In this document: in pieces, positions 34,701-43,875 of the stretch
How the letters are laid out: each line of letters starts with the position of its first letter
Numbering within the stretch: position 1 is the stretch's first letter
Source of the DNA: an uncultured Lachnospiraceae bacterium
Lineage (GTDB): Bacteria > Bacillota > Clostridia > Lachnospirales > Lachnospiraceae
NCBI GenBank assembly: GCA_900554415.1
Contig: USGU01000004.1
Location: 36,264 to 100,263 of the forward strand
Length of the DNA: 64,000 nt
Direction of reading: 5' to 3'
Program-made: the position numbers and the translations under genes
The notes under the pieces: generated by a model
The model's input: the letters and a program-made list of their open reading frames with translations, nothing else
Database searches by the model: none
What the model was told of the DNA's origin: nothing

Positions 34701-35473
34701 TAAGTACTCTGGGAAGTATCACTCACAATCACAGACACACTGAGCGGTGTACCGCCTGTAGGAATCTGGGCAAGCACTGCATTTAACTGATTATAAACGG
34801 GCACCACCTGTTCTTCATAGGCAGCCTTTTCTGCCTGAAGTGCCGCCTGACTGGACTTCAGTCCTGTCACCTGTGCTTCATAAGAAGCCTCCGTAGCGGT
34901 TGCCTCATCTATCATCTGGCTGTATTTAATCAACTCTGTATATGTAGAGTCCTGCTGGGAAGCCAGTTCATTCTTGCCGCTCTGTATCTGTCCGGCTGAA
35001 GCTGCTACCTGATTTTCGGAATCATCAAGTTGCTTCTTAGCATCTGCAAATTTGGAATCTAACTGAGTCAGAAGACGGTCATTAATCTCGTCAATCTTCG
35101 CCTGATTCAAACGTATTTCCACGCTTTCCATAGTAAGACCTGTAGTGCTGACACTGGCAACTCCCTCCTGTTTCTCCAGATAAGGGACCACCTTTTCTTC
35201 GATAAATTTGCTCAGCTCTTTGACATCCTTGCCTTCATAATCCATACTTACCATCATGTTCGGCAGCATATCGGCAGAAATTTCCATCAGCATCGGTGTT
35301 CCTGCCTCATCTGGAAGCCGGTCCCCCAACTGGTCAATAGCCGAAGACAGCTTTACCATGGCACTGTCCATATTGGTTCCGGAAGAAAATTCCAACATTA
35401 CCATACTATAATTTTCTGAGGAAGTGCTGGTTACATTTTCCACACCGTTGACGGTTCCAAGGGTGCTCTCCAA
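31730..35473 (-). pseudogene. RND superfamily efflux protein lacking its N-terminal membrane helix (5'-truncated)
   Basis: 1,247 codons from a TTG. FSIPLSVLFAIVLMYFSN, the GVGMLVDNSIVVIENIYRLR block, the TEGLTRQLFTDMG region and the second-half LVGVVVNNGIVFVDYTNQLR block are typical of HAE1-type RND transporters. A complete protein would begin with a membrane helix plus about 45 residues; here the alignment starts at EVLESTLGTVNGVENVTSTS, and the frame upstream stays open without an ATG or family-like sequence. The TTG is only two bases from a GGAGG, a poor distance. Between the porter subdomains, residues about 135-390 form a long coiled-coil-like insert. I judge it probably inactive. Confidence 0.6.
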
Positions 35474-35565
35474 TACCTCCGTAACAGAACTATAGTTTAT
35501 TCTGATTGAAAATTCTACGCAATGATTTTTTTCATAAACTTTATCATTTTATAAAGATTTAATAT

Positions 35566-35594
35566 TTGTTTCTCGTCAAAATATAAGGTATACT
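35566..35594 (+). promoter_or_regulatory. Predicted promoter of the DUF4317/ABC-F operon
   Basis: -35 TTGTTT (35566-35571), 17-base spacer, -10 TATACT (35589-35594). The start site would be near 35,601, just before the leader hairpin at 35611-35639. Confidence 0.6.
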
Positions 35595-35610
35595 ATACTA
35601 AGTCTTACGA

Positions 35611-35639
35611 TGGAATGGTCCCCGGACGGGGTCATTCCA
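35611..35639 (+). promoter_or_regulatory. GC-rich hairpin in the leader of the DUF4317 gene
   Basis: TGGAATG pairs with CATTCCA, and the inner CCCC with GGGG around a GGAC loop. It begins about ten bases after the predicted start site. No T run follows, so it is not an ordinary terminator; it may stabilise the RNA or bind a regulator. Confidence 0.5.
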
Positions 35640-35664
35640 AATTTGTCTAATCGAGGGTTTACAT

Positions 35665-36804
35665 ATGAATAAAAAAGAAGTAACAGAAATCAAAAAACAA
35701 TTAACTCCAAATAACTGTGCCATTACCCGCATCTGCGGCTGCTATGTAGATGGTGAAAAAGAAAAGAAAGCTTCGTTTAAAGATGCCTTTCTTTCCCTCC
35801 CGGAAGAAGAAATGTTCAAATACTTTGACATTTTCCGCAAATCTCTTTCTGGAAATATCGGAAAGAATTTATTAAATATGGAATTTCCGCTTCATACAGA
35901 GGAAGAAGGCGGTTCTCAGGATGCCCTCTTAAAGCTCCGGGACAGCCGTCTCACGGATGAACATCTGTTGGAAGAATTTTACACCCGTGTCATTGATTCT
36001 TATAATTATGGCGAAAATTATCTGATTCTCCTGATTCATTCTGTCTATGACATTCCGGGAAAATCTTCCGATGGAAGCGAAATGTTTGACGCTTCCGATG
36101 AAGTATATGACTATATCCAGTGCGCTATCTGTCCGGTAAAGCTTTCCAAGCCTGCACTCAGCTATCACGCAGACGAAAACAGCTTCCATGAACGGATTCG
36201 TGACTGGGTTGTAGAAATGCCGGAAGCCGGATTTCTTTTTCCTGCCTTCAATGAGCGTAGTGCGGACATCCATAGCCTGCTCTACTATTCTAAGAATGCA
36301 GAAAATCTGGAAAATGGTCTCACGGACAATCTCCTTGGCTGTGTTCCGCCACTCACTGCCGGAAGCCAAAAAGAAACCTTTCATCTGCTGATTGAAGAAA
36401 CTTTGGGTGAGGACTGCTCTTATGATGTGGTAAAGAACATCCACGAAAACCTAAATGAACTCTTAGAGCAGCACGCAGACAGCCCGGACCCGTTGGAACT
36501 GGACAAAGCGGAAGTAAAATATTTATTTGCAAAAAGCGGAGTCGAAGCTGAGAAATTAGAGACATTCGACAAACAGTTTGATGCCGCAGCCGGGGAAAAT
36601 ACCACACTGCTTGCAACCAATGTGGCAAGTTCCAAAAAATTTGAAATCAAAACTGCTGAAATTACCATTCAGGTCAGCCCGGAATTTGCAGATTTGATTG
36701 AAACCAAAGTGATTGACGGACGCACCTGCCTTATCATCGGTGTGGATGACCATGTAGAAATCAACGGCGTAAGTGCCAAAACAGTGATTACAAACAAGGA
36801 GTAA
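35665..36804 (+). CDS. DUF4317 family protein
   Basis: 379 residues. MNKKEVTEIKKQLTPNNCAI, then ICGCYVDGEKEKKASFKDAF and the C-terminal GRTCLIIGVDDHVEINGVS match DUF4317, a family found mainly in Clostridia with no known function. It is cytosolic, with no signal peptide or membrane segment. Five bases separate it from the ABC-F gene downstream, so they share a transcript. That association hints at a role near translation, but this is only context. Confidence 0.8.
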   Translation: MNKKEVTEIKKQLTPNNCAITRICGCYVDGEKEKKASFKDAFLSLPEEEMFKYFDIFRKSLSGNIGKNLLNMEFPLHTEEEGGSQDALLKLRDSRLTDEHLLEEFYTRVIDSYNYGENYLILLIHSVYDIPGKSSDGSEMFDASDEVYDYIQCAICPVKLSKPALSYHADENSFHERIRDWVVEMPEAGFLFPAFNERSADIHSLLYYSKNAENLENGLTDNLLGCVPPLTAGSQKETFHLLIEETLGEDCSYDVVKNIHENLNELLEQHADSPDPLELDKAEVKYLFAKSGVEAEKLETFDKQFDAAAGENTTLLATNVASSKKFEIKTAEITIQVSPEFADLIETKVIDGRTCLIIGVDDHVEINGVSAKTVITNKE

Positions 36805-36809
36805 CCTTT

Positions 36810-38381
36810 ATGAGTATTTTAAATGTAGAACATCTGACCCATGGTTTTGGGGACCGCGCCATTTTCAATGATGTTTCCTTCCGCCTGTTAAAAGGGGAAC
36901 ACATCGGGCTGGTTGGTGCAAATGGAGAAGGAAAATCCACTTTCTTCAGTATCGTAACCGGAAAGCTTCAGCCCGATGAAGGAAAGATTGAATGGTCAAA
37001 AAATGTCCGTGCCGGTTACTTAGACCAGCACACCAAATTGACTGCAGGCATGACCATTCGTGATGTATTAAAATCCGCATTTTCTTATTTATATGAATTA
37101 GAAGAAAAAATGAATGGCATCTATGCCAATCTTGGGGATGTCTCCCCGGAAGAAATGGATGTCTTGATGGAAGAAGCCGGAACGATTCAGGATATGCTCA
37201 GTGCCCATGACTTTTATATCATTGATGCCAAAATTGAGGAAGTTGCCCGTGCACTCGGCATTTTAGACTTCGGTCTGGACCGTGATGTAACGGATTTAAG
37301 CGGTGGTCAGCGTACCCGTATCTTATTAGCAAAACTGTTGTTGGAAAAACCTGATATTCTTCTGCTCGACGAGCCGACCAACTATTTGGATGAAGAACAT
37401 ATTGCATGGCTGAAACGCTATTTATTAGATTATGAAAATGCATTTATTCTCATTTCCCATGATATTCCATTCTTAAATGAAGTAGTAAACATCATTTACC
37501 ATATGGAAAATCAGGAACTCAATCGTTATGTGGGAGACTATGACCATTTTCAGGAGGTTTATGCGGTAAAGAAAGCCCAGCTTGAGGCAGCGTATAAGCG
37601 CCAACAGCAGGAAATTAATGAATTAAAGGACTTCGTAGCAAGAAATAAAGCCCGTGTTTCCACAAGAAATATGGCCATGTCCCGTCAGAAAAAACTGGAT
37701 AAAATGGATATGATCGAACTGGCTGCAGAACGGCCAAAGCCACAGTTCAATTTCAAAGTCGGCCGTACACCGGGCAGATATATTTTCGAAACCCATGACC
37801 TGGTGATTGGATACGATAAGAATAAACCGCTTTCCAGACCATTAAACCTCTCCATGGAACGGGGACACAAGATTGCCCTGGTCGGAGCAAACGGAATTGG
37901 AAAGACCACGCTTCTGAAGAGTATTCTTGGCCTGATTCCTGCCCTCTCCGGTTCCTGCGAGCTTGGAGAAAATCTCCAGATCGGCTATTTCGAACAGGAA
38001 GTAAAAGGAGATAATAAAACCACCTGTATCGAAGAACTCTGGCAGGAATTTCCATCCTTCACCCAGTATGAAGTGCGCTCTGCCCTTGCCAAATGCGGCT
38101 TGACCACCAAACACATTGAAAGTCAGGTCCGTGTACTCAGTGGTGGGGAACAGGCAAAAGTCCGTCTCTGCAAACTGATTAACAAAGACACCAACATCCT
38201 GCTTCTGGATGAGCCGACCAACCATCTGGATGTAGATGCCAAGGATGAACTGAAACGCGCTCTCCTGGATTACCGGGGAAGCGTACTCCTCATCTGCCAT
38301 GAGCCGGAATTCTATCAGGATGTGGTATCCGAAGTATGGGACTGCAGTAAATGGTCCACACTAGATGCCGGATTACTGTAA
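36810..38381 (+). CDS. ABC-F family ATPase
   Basis: 523 residues with two ATPase domains and no membrane segment. The first has GLVGANGEGKSTFF, LSGGQRTRILLAKLLLEKP and LLLDEPTNYLD; the second has ALVGANGIGKTTLL, LSGGEQAKVRLCKL and LLLDEPTNHLD. The charged linker between them (AAYKRQQQEINELKDFVARN) is the P-site tRNA interaction motif of ABC-F proteins, which act on the ribosome. It could be a housekeeping factor (YkpA-like) or a ribosome-protection protein. The short linker favours housekeeping. Confidence 0.9.
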   Translation: MSILNVEHLTHGFGDRAIFNDVSFRLLKGEHIGLVGANGEGKSTFFSIVTGKLQPDEGKIEWSKNVRAGYLDQHTKLTAGMTIRDVLKSAFSYLYELEEKMNGIYANLGDVSPEEMDVLMEEAGTIQDMLSAHDFYIIDAKIEEVARALGILDFGLDRDVTDLSGGQRTRILLAKLLLEKPDILLLDEPTNYLDEEHIAWLKRYLLDYENAFILISHDIPFLNEVVNIIYHMENQELNRYVGDYDHFQEVYAVKKAQLEAAYKRQQQEINELKDFVARNKARVSTRNMAMSRQKKLDKMDMIELAAERPKPQFNFKVGRTPGRYIFETHDLVIGYDKNKPLSRPLNLSMERGHKIALVGANGIGKTTLLKSILGLIPALSGSCELGENLQIGYFEQEVKGDNKTTCIEELWQEFPSFTQYEVRSALAKCGLTTKHIESQVRVLSGGEQAKVRLCKLINKDTNILLLDEPTNHLDVDAKDELKRALLDYRGSVLLICHEPEFYQDVVSEVWDCSKWSTLDAGLL

Positions 38382-38403
38382 AGATAATATCGCAAATATA
38401 TAA

Positions 38404-38459
38404 AGACAGCATACAGGAAATGAGAGGTCTCTCAAAATTTTCCTGTATGCTGCCTTTTA
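38404..38459 (+). terminator. Intrinsic terminator after the ABC-F gene
   Basis: AGCATACAGGAAA (38408-38420) pairs perfectly with its complement at 38439-38451, with a secondary GAG/CTC stem inside, followed by CTTTT. Confidence 0.82.
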
Positions 38460-38524
38460 CTTATATATTACTCTTTTTCGCTTTGCGCCTGCAATAACCG
38501 CTTTAAAGTTTCGATTTCCTCTCG

Positions 38525-39274
38525 CTATTTCTTCACCATCTGTAATAACAGATTTACTTCCATAGGATTGACCGTAACACCTTTCACTCCATCCGGCATT
38601 ACTTTATGTAAATTCTGAGCCTCAATGATTCCTGACTGCCATTTTTCTTCTTTGTGTGATGTACAGAACTTATGAAATTCCAGCAAATCCGTAAAAATCG
38701 GATAAAAGGTATCTCCATTCTGCTGTTTCAGAAGCGGCACTTCCTTCGAATCTCCTCTTGCCGGAACAATATATTTTCCTTTTTGAAAATGATTCAGCAT
38801 TTCCTCATATAATTCTTTCATATCTTCTCTTTGCTGTGCTTTTGCATCCCGTTTTACTTCCTGCATATAATAAAGTGCAGTCAGATGCAGTTCCGGATTT
38901 TCAATCACAACCTGCTTTTCTCCACCATTCGGATTCTTTCCTCTTTTTATCAGTTCATCCAGCTGAATTCCAATCTCGTTGTCCGTACCGGAGTCCACAA
39001 CAAGCCGGTTCACTCCCATGGAGAACAGACTGCTGTAAAATGGCAGATAAATATTCTTCGGAATTGTGACCATCTTTACCGGAATTTTCTCTCCCATAAG
39101 CTTTTCCGAAGCCCTCTGGGCCGTATCTTTATCAAAATACACATAAATCTGATCGTCAAAGGTCTCCGCATCACATACAATATACGGCTGGGTTGTGCAT
39201 AAAGACACAAGCGAATACACGCACTCTGCCTTCTGAAGATTTATCATTGTTGTTTGTTTATTTTTTTCATTCAT
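38525..39274 (-). CDS. SseB-domain protein
   Basis: 249 residues, soluble. GKYIVPARGDSKEVPLLKQQ, followed by GDTFYPIFTDLLEFHKFC, matches the SseB N-terminal domain. The N-terminal half (QPYIVCDAETFDDQIYVYFD) resembles a second, weaker copy. Such proteins are common in Lachnospiraceae without a known role. It has no partner on the same strand nearby; the MATE gene upstream is separated by about 150 bases. Confidence 0.6.
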   Translation of the reverse strand: MNEKNKQTTMINLQKAECVYSLVSLCTTQPYIVCDAETFDDQIYVYFDKDTAQRASEKLMGEKIPVKMVTIPKNIYLPFYSSLFSMGVNRLVVDSGTDNEIGIQLDELIKRGKNPNGGEKQVVIENPELHLTALYYMQEVKRDAKAQQREDMKELYEEMLNHFQKGKYIVPARGDSKEVPLLKQQNGDTFYPIFTDLLEFHKFCTSHKEEKWQSGIIEAQNLHKVMPDGVKGVTVNPMEVNLLLQMVKK

Positions 39275-39349
39275 GTTGTTTTCCTCATTACTCTCTTTCT
39301 TATTTACATATTTCTTTCCTCAACTATTTCTGACTAAACTATCACCGTA

Positions 39350-39399
39350 ATGCCTGCGGATTGTTCCGTGCTTCGCACTCCCGCAATCCACCCAGGCAT
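39350..39399. repeat. Long imperfect hairpin, REP-like
   Basis: Three stem segments nest: ATGCCTG/CAGGCAT (7 bp), GGATTG/CAATCC (6 bp) and GTGC/GCAC (4 bp) around a TTC loop, with small internal loops. It lies between the SseB-like and MATE genes. There is no T run on either side, so it is not a typical terminator. It may be a copy of a dispersed palindromic element. Confidence 0.5.
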
Positions 39400-39427
39400 C
39401 ATATAATTCAAGCATAACACGGTCTTC

Positions 39428-40804
39428 TTATTTGTCATCCGTCTGTGCCGTATTCTCTCCCCAGTTACGCAAAACTTTACACCAGGTAATGATAAATAGA
39501 ATAATGGTAACGGTAACCGAGGTAATATCGGCAACCGGTTCTGCATAGTACACACCCATAACCCCGAAAAATCGTGGCAAAATCAGTGCCAATGGAATCA
39601 GCAGAATGACCTTTCGGAGGAGTGCAATAAACAGGGATACCTTTGCCTGTCCCAACGCTACAAAAGTAGACTGACATGCCATCTGAATACCGAAAATCGT
39701 CATTCCAACGAAATAAATCGGCATCACCTGATTGGTCACCTCTAATAATTCTGCCTTATTCGTAAACAGTCTGCTGAAAACTTCAGGCCGCAATACCGCA
39801 GTTCCACCCATCACAAGTGAAATGGTAAGTGCTGCAGCAATCATAATCTTAAAAGTTCCTGTCACACGCTTCTTATTTCCTGCCCCGTAATTATAACTGA
39901 TAATCGGCTGGATTCCCTGATTCATTCCCTGAACCGGGATGGAAATGAGCTGCATCACACTGGTTAAAATCGACATTGCTCCTACATACAGGTCTCCGCC
40001 ATAATTTTTTAGTCCACTGTTCAGTGTTATAAGTACCAGACTTTCTGTACTCTGCATAATAAATGGCGAAACACCAAGCGCACCAATCCGGCAAATCATT
40101 TTCTTATTAAAACGGATATATTTTTTCTGCAGACGAATCAGGCTCTTTTCCGACATCAGAAATTTTACTACCCATACAGCGCTGACGGTCTGGGAAATAA
40201 TGGTCGCAAGTGCCGCACCACGCACACCCATATCACAGGCAAAAATCAGAATCGGGTCTAACACAATGTTGATCACCGCTCCAATCAATACGGAAAGCAT
40301 AGCGATGGTTGCATTTCCCTGGGCACTGATAAACATATTGAGTCCCAGTGCAAGCTGCACGGAAATCGTTCCAATCAAATAAATAGATATGTACTGTTCT
40401 GCATAAACAATGGTATTTTCTGTAGCTCCGAACATATATAAAATCGGAGTCTTAAAAAGTAAAAATCCAATCGTAAGCACCACGGAAAATGTAAGCAGAA
40501 GGGCGGTACTTGTTCCCATAATCCGCTCTGCTCCTTCTTTATCCTTCCGCCCCATTTCGATTGCTGCAAGCGGCGCACCACCTGCCCCTGCAAAGGCACT
40601 GAACGCGGAAATCATAGTGAGGATTGGTGCAGTGACTCCTACTCCCGTAAGAGCCAGCGCCCCATATCCAGTTATATGACCAATATAAATTCGGTCTACA
40701 ATATTATAAAGTACATTAATCAACTGGGCTGCCACTGCCGGAAGTGCCAGACTCATAATCAGTCTTCCAAGCGGGGCCGTCCCCATTTTGTCATTCTGTT
40801 CCAT
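39428..40804 (-). CDS. MATE family efflux transporter
   Basis: About 458 residues and twelve membrane helices. MGTAPLGRLIMSLALPAVAA, QLINVLYNIVDRIYIGHITG and QGMNQGIQPIISYNYGAGNK are MATE features; the last resembles the DinF/NorM C-terminal-half block. The start at 40804 is chosen for its AGAGG site; the longer frame upstream runs through the promoter. Substrate unknown. It is the second of three MATE genes in this window and appears monocistronic. Confidence 0.9.
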   Translation of the reverse strand: MEQNDKMGTAPLGRLIMSLALPAVAAQLINVLYNIVDRIYIGHITGYGALALTGVGVTAPILTMISAFSAFAGAGGAPLAAIEMGRKDKEGAERIMGTSTALLLTFSVVLTIGFLLFKTPILYMFGATENTIVYAEQYISIYLIGTISVQLALGLNMFISAQGNATIAMLSVLIGAVINIVLDPILIFACDMGVRGAALATIISQTVSAVWVVKFLMSEKSLIRLQKKYIRFNKKMICRIGALGVSPFIMQSTESLVLITLNSGLKNYGGDLYVGAMSILTSVMQLISIPVQGMNQGIQPIISYNYGAGNKKRVTGTFKIMIAAALTISLVMGGTAVLRPEVFSRLFTNKAELLEVTNQVMPIYFVGMTIFGIQMACQSTFVALGQAKVSLFIALLRKVILLIPLALILPRFFGVMGVYYAEPVADITSVTVTIILFIITWCKVLRNWGENTAQTDDK

Positions 40805-40847
40805 CTTTCGTTTCCTCTTTTCTCTTCTATTCTTTCGCATGGTATTT

Positions 40848-40876
40848 ATTATATTCCAATCTTCCATTGAATTCAA
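40848..40876 (-). promoter_or_regulatory. Predicted promoter of the second MATE gene
   Basis: Minus strand: -35 TTGAAT (40876-40871), 17-base spacer, -10 TATAAT (40853-40848). Its position inside the apparent longer reading frame supports the later start codon. Confidence 0.65.
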
Positions 40877-40904
40877 TTCATTGAAAACAAATTTTATCCT
40901 GATA

Positions 40905-42263
40905 TTAGTTTAACTTGACATTTAAATAACTCCGGCCGGATAAAGTCTTATTAAAACAAACACAACAAATGACAATGATACAGCCAATCACAAATCCCGC
41001 CAAATTGAAGAGTGCGGTCAGGACCAGTAACATCAGGCGCATAAATTTCAATGCATAGCCAAGCTCGAAGTTTGGCTGGGTATAATTTGCCACTGACACA
41101 AATGCCATATACAACATCAGGTCTTCAGAAAACCAGCCTGATTTTACGGAAAACTCACCCATGACAATACCTGCAATCACACTGAGCGGTGTGCTTAACA
41201 TACTCGGTGTATTTAAGGCAGCCAGACGCAGACCGTCGATTGCCAGTTCCAGAATCAGAATCTGGAAAATCAGAGGTACATAAATCGGGTCATCTATGGT
41301 GATAAACTGCAGATAATCCGGAATCCATTCCGGATTCTGACACAAAAGCAGGAAAAACGGAACCAGAAAGATAGTCAGAAACGTAATAATTCCTCTGGAA
41401 ATCTTCAGATAAATATTGGTAATGGGCGGAAAATAGTGGTCGTTTGCCTCTTCTATCATATCGTAAATAGAAGTCGGCAGAATCAGCGCTGACGGTGAAT
41501 TATCCACAAAAATACAGATTTTTCCTTCCATCAGACAGGCTGCTGCCGTATCAGGCCGCTCCGTAAATTTGAATTTGGGAAATGGATTAAACCATTTTCG
41601 TTTATAAAGTGCTTCCGCAAGGCTCTGCTGGTTCATCCGCAGCTCATCCACATCAATCTGACTCATCCGGTTTCGCACATTTTCCAACAGCTCCTTATCC
41701 ACCCGGTCAGACATATAGCTTAAAACCACATCCGTTCTGGAACTGGTTCCTATTTCACTCATTTCCATAATCAGGTGCTCATCCCGGATACGCCTTCTGA
41801 GGAGAGCCGTGTTAAATACAATCGTTTCCACAAATCCATCTCTGGAACCTCTGAGGGACTTGTCTTTCTCCGGTTCTTCCACACTTCTCGCCGGATAGGT
41901 ACGGCAGTCAATGGCGATGCATCCCTGGTATCCATCAATAAACAGACAGCTCACTCCCGAGAACAGATTCTTTAGCACTACATGAAAATCCTTGATAATT
42001 TCCACCTCTGTATACGGCACACATTGCTCGATAAAATCATTGATGTCTTCCGGCATATCATCTTCCTGTATTCCATAAAAGAAATCAATAATTTTTTGTT
42101 CCGATTCATCATTGGTAAATCCATTGATGAAATAAAGACAACTCTTTCTTCCACCGATGATTACATTCCGCTCCAGAATATCAAAGCTTTCCTCTACAGG
42201 CAGAATCCGGTTCATCATTTCCACATTGCTTTTGATACTTCTATCCACCAACTGTTTTTCCAT
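40905..42263 (-). CDS. spoVAF: Spore germination / SpoVAF-like (GerA family) membrane protein
   Basis: About 452 residues. The N-terminal soluble half has GRKSCLYFINGFTNDE and IGTSSRTDVVLSYM, and PTSIYDMIEEANDHYFPPIT leads into about five membrane helices, including LNTPSMLSTPLSVIAGIVMG. This is the GerAA/SpoVAF layout; SpoVAF acts in the spore inner membrane with SpoVA proteins and germinant receptors. No spoVA or gerB/gerC genes lie next to it. It implies a spore-forming host. The start at 42263 has a GGAGGAAG site, and a terminator separates it from the gene upstream. SpoVAF versus GerKA cannot be settled here. Confidence 0.78.
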   Translation of the reverse strand: MEKQLVDRSIKSNVEMMNRILPVEESFDILERNVIIGGRKSCLYFINGFTNDESEQKIIDFFYGIQEDDMPEDINDFIEQCVPYTEVEIIKDFHVVLKNLFSGVSCLFIDGYQGCIAIDCRTYPARSVEEPEKDKSLRGSRDGFVETIVFNTALLRRRIRDEHLIMEMSEIGTSSRTDVVLSYMSDRVDKELLENVRNRMSQIDVDELRMNQQSLAEALYKRKWFNPFPKFKFTERPDTAAACLMEGKICIFVDNSPSALILPTSIYDMIEEANDHYFPPITNIYLKISRGIITFLTIFLVPFFLLLCQNPEWIPDYLQFITIDDPIYVPLIFQILILELAIDGLRLAALNTPSMLSTPLSVIAGIVMGEFSVKSGWFSEDLMLYMAFVSVANYTQPNFELGYALKFMRLMLLVLTALFNLAGFVIGCIIVICCVCFNKTLSGRSYLNVKLN

Positions 42264-42303
42264 AAGTCTCTTCCTCCATATGGAAATAGATTTCCCAAAG
42301 TAC

Positions 42304-42337
42304 AAAAAAATATGCGCCGCACACCTGCGACGCATAT
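42304..42337 (-). terminator. Intrinsic terminator after the MFS gene
   Basis: A 12-bp stem (42310-42321 with 42326-42337, one G-T pair) with a four-base loop, followed on the minus strand by seven T. It ends the amidohydrolase-MFS transcript and shows that the spore gene beyond it is transcribed separately. Confidence 0.9.
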
Positions 42338-42380
42338 TCTCTTATTATTATGTAAGAAACTTTTTGTCTTATTACCCTTC

Positions 42381-43823
42381 TTATTTTGCTTCTTTCTTTG
42401 ACATCTGTGGTTTTACTACAAAGAGTACCAGAAGAAGACCAATTGTTAAAACAACGGCTGCTGTACAGAATACAGATTTTACACCACTCTGAATCAAAAC
42501 TGGATTTGTTGGATCTGATGCTATACTTGCGTTATATGCTACTGCATATACTGCTGCTGCAATTGTTCCTGCCAGTGAGTTTGCAAAGTTTACAAGAGCA
42601 GTACCAACACCCATATCTTCCGGAGCCAACATGCCCTGCGCAGTAGGAGTGATGGAAACTGCACGGAAGCTTTCTGCAATACCTGTGATTGACAACGCTA
42701 CAAAGTAGATAATGATTGACGCACTTGAATTTGTCATAACTGCCATGATAGCCATTGGAATTGCAACAAATCCTGTAGCGATAGCCATTGCTTTCCATGC
42801 ATTTCCTGTTTTCTTACCAACCCATGCGCCGGCGATTGTCGGAAGCAGAATGGTTATAATTGTACGTGGCATCTGAAGAGCTCCGGCAGCACTTGTAGGT
42901 GCTCCCATTACCTGCATAGCTCCGATTGGTGCATACACGTTCATAGCGTTCTGATAGAAATAGCAGATAAATCCTACAATAAGAAGAATTGTGTAATTCT
43001 TGTTCTTAAATAACTTTAACGGAATCAGTGGTTCGCTTGCTTTTTCTTCAATCTTAACAAGTGCAACAAGTGCGACAATACCGATTACAAATCCAGCGAT
43101 AATTGCAGGATTTGTCCATCCTACAGAAGATCCGAAGTTCAGGGCAAGTAAGATACCGGCAAGTGCTACAATTAATGCAACCATTCCCTTAACGTCAATT
43201 ACTACTTTACCTTCACGTTTCTGATTTGGCATATTTAATCCGATTAAAACAATACCAAGAATTAATGGGATAGCCGGCATAATGACTGCCACTGTAAGAA
43301 GTCCCATATCTGTTAAGATACCAGCGATAATACTTCCGCCGAATCCACCAACAGCGACAGCTGTTGCAAGCATACCCATTGCTTTCGGAACATCTTTTCT
43401 TTCATTAATCAGACCTACAATAATATAAGGTGCCGCTGTAAATGCACCCTGTGCAAGGCTGATAATCAGTCTAAGAATCATAAGCGGAATCAGAGATCTT
43501 ACAAATGCAAATCCAAAACCTGCAACTGCACAGATGATTCCAGGGATCACTACGATATTTCTTCTACCAATTAAGTCGCCAAGTTTTCCACCGATTGGAG
43601 TCATGATGGATACGCCAATTGCTCCAAGGATAGAGAACAGACCTACATATCCCATTGCGTCAACGCTTTTCAGAATCGGTGATAACAGTGTTGCAAATAC
43701 AAGACCGTACATTGCTACGGAAAGCATCATGCAGATGCATCCGAGCTGAACGGCATTTTTCTTTCCTTTCGGCAATGGAATTGCCGCCTGTGTCTGTGCC
43801 TGAGCCTGTTGTTCTTTACTCAT
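42381..43823 (-). CDS. Major facilitator superfamily transporter (DHA2/14-helix-like)
   Basis: About 480 residues. The loop 2-3 motif is GGKLGDLIGRRNIVV, followed by the helix-5 motif GGFGGSIIAGILTDMG. Roughly fourteen hydrophobic segments are present. The N-terminus is Gln/Ala rich (MSKEQQAQAQTQAAIPLPKG). It lies 52 bases downstream of the M20 amidohydrolase gene, so the pair may import or export an acylated amino acid or a peptide-like compound. The start at 43823 has AGGAGG eight bases upstream; an ATG two codons earlier is too close to it. Confidence 0.88.
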   Translation of the reverse strand: MSKEQQAQAQTQAAIPLPKGKKNAVQLGCICMMLSVAMYGLVFATLLSPILKSVDAMGYVGLFSILGAIGVSIMTPIGGKLGDLIGRRNIVVIPGIICAVAGFGFAFVRSLIPLMILRLIISLAQGAFTAAPYIIVGLINERKDVPKAMGMLATAVAVGGFGGSIIAGILTDMGLLTVAVIMPAIPLILGIVLIGLNMPNQKREGKVVIDVKGMVALIVALAGILLALNFGSSVGWTNPAIIAGFVIGIVALVALVKIEEKASEPLIPLKLFKNKNYTILLIVGFICYFYQNAMNVYAPIGAMQVMGAPTSAAGALQMPRTIITILLPTIAGAWVGKKTGNAWKAMAIATGFVAIPMAIMAVMTNSSASIIIYFVALSITGIAESFRAVSITPTAQGMLAPEDMGVGTALVNFANSLAGTIAAAVYAVAYNASIASDPTNPVLIQSGVKSVFCTAAVVLTIGLLLVLFVVKPQMSKKEAK

Positions 43824-43875
43824 ATTCATTTCCTCCTGTTTCTCTAAGAAACTTTACTCTTTACTCTTTATTCTT

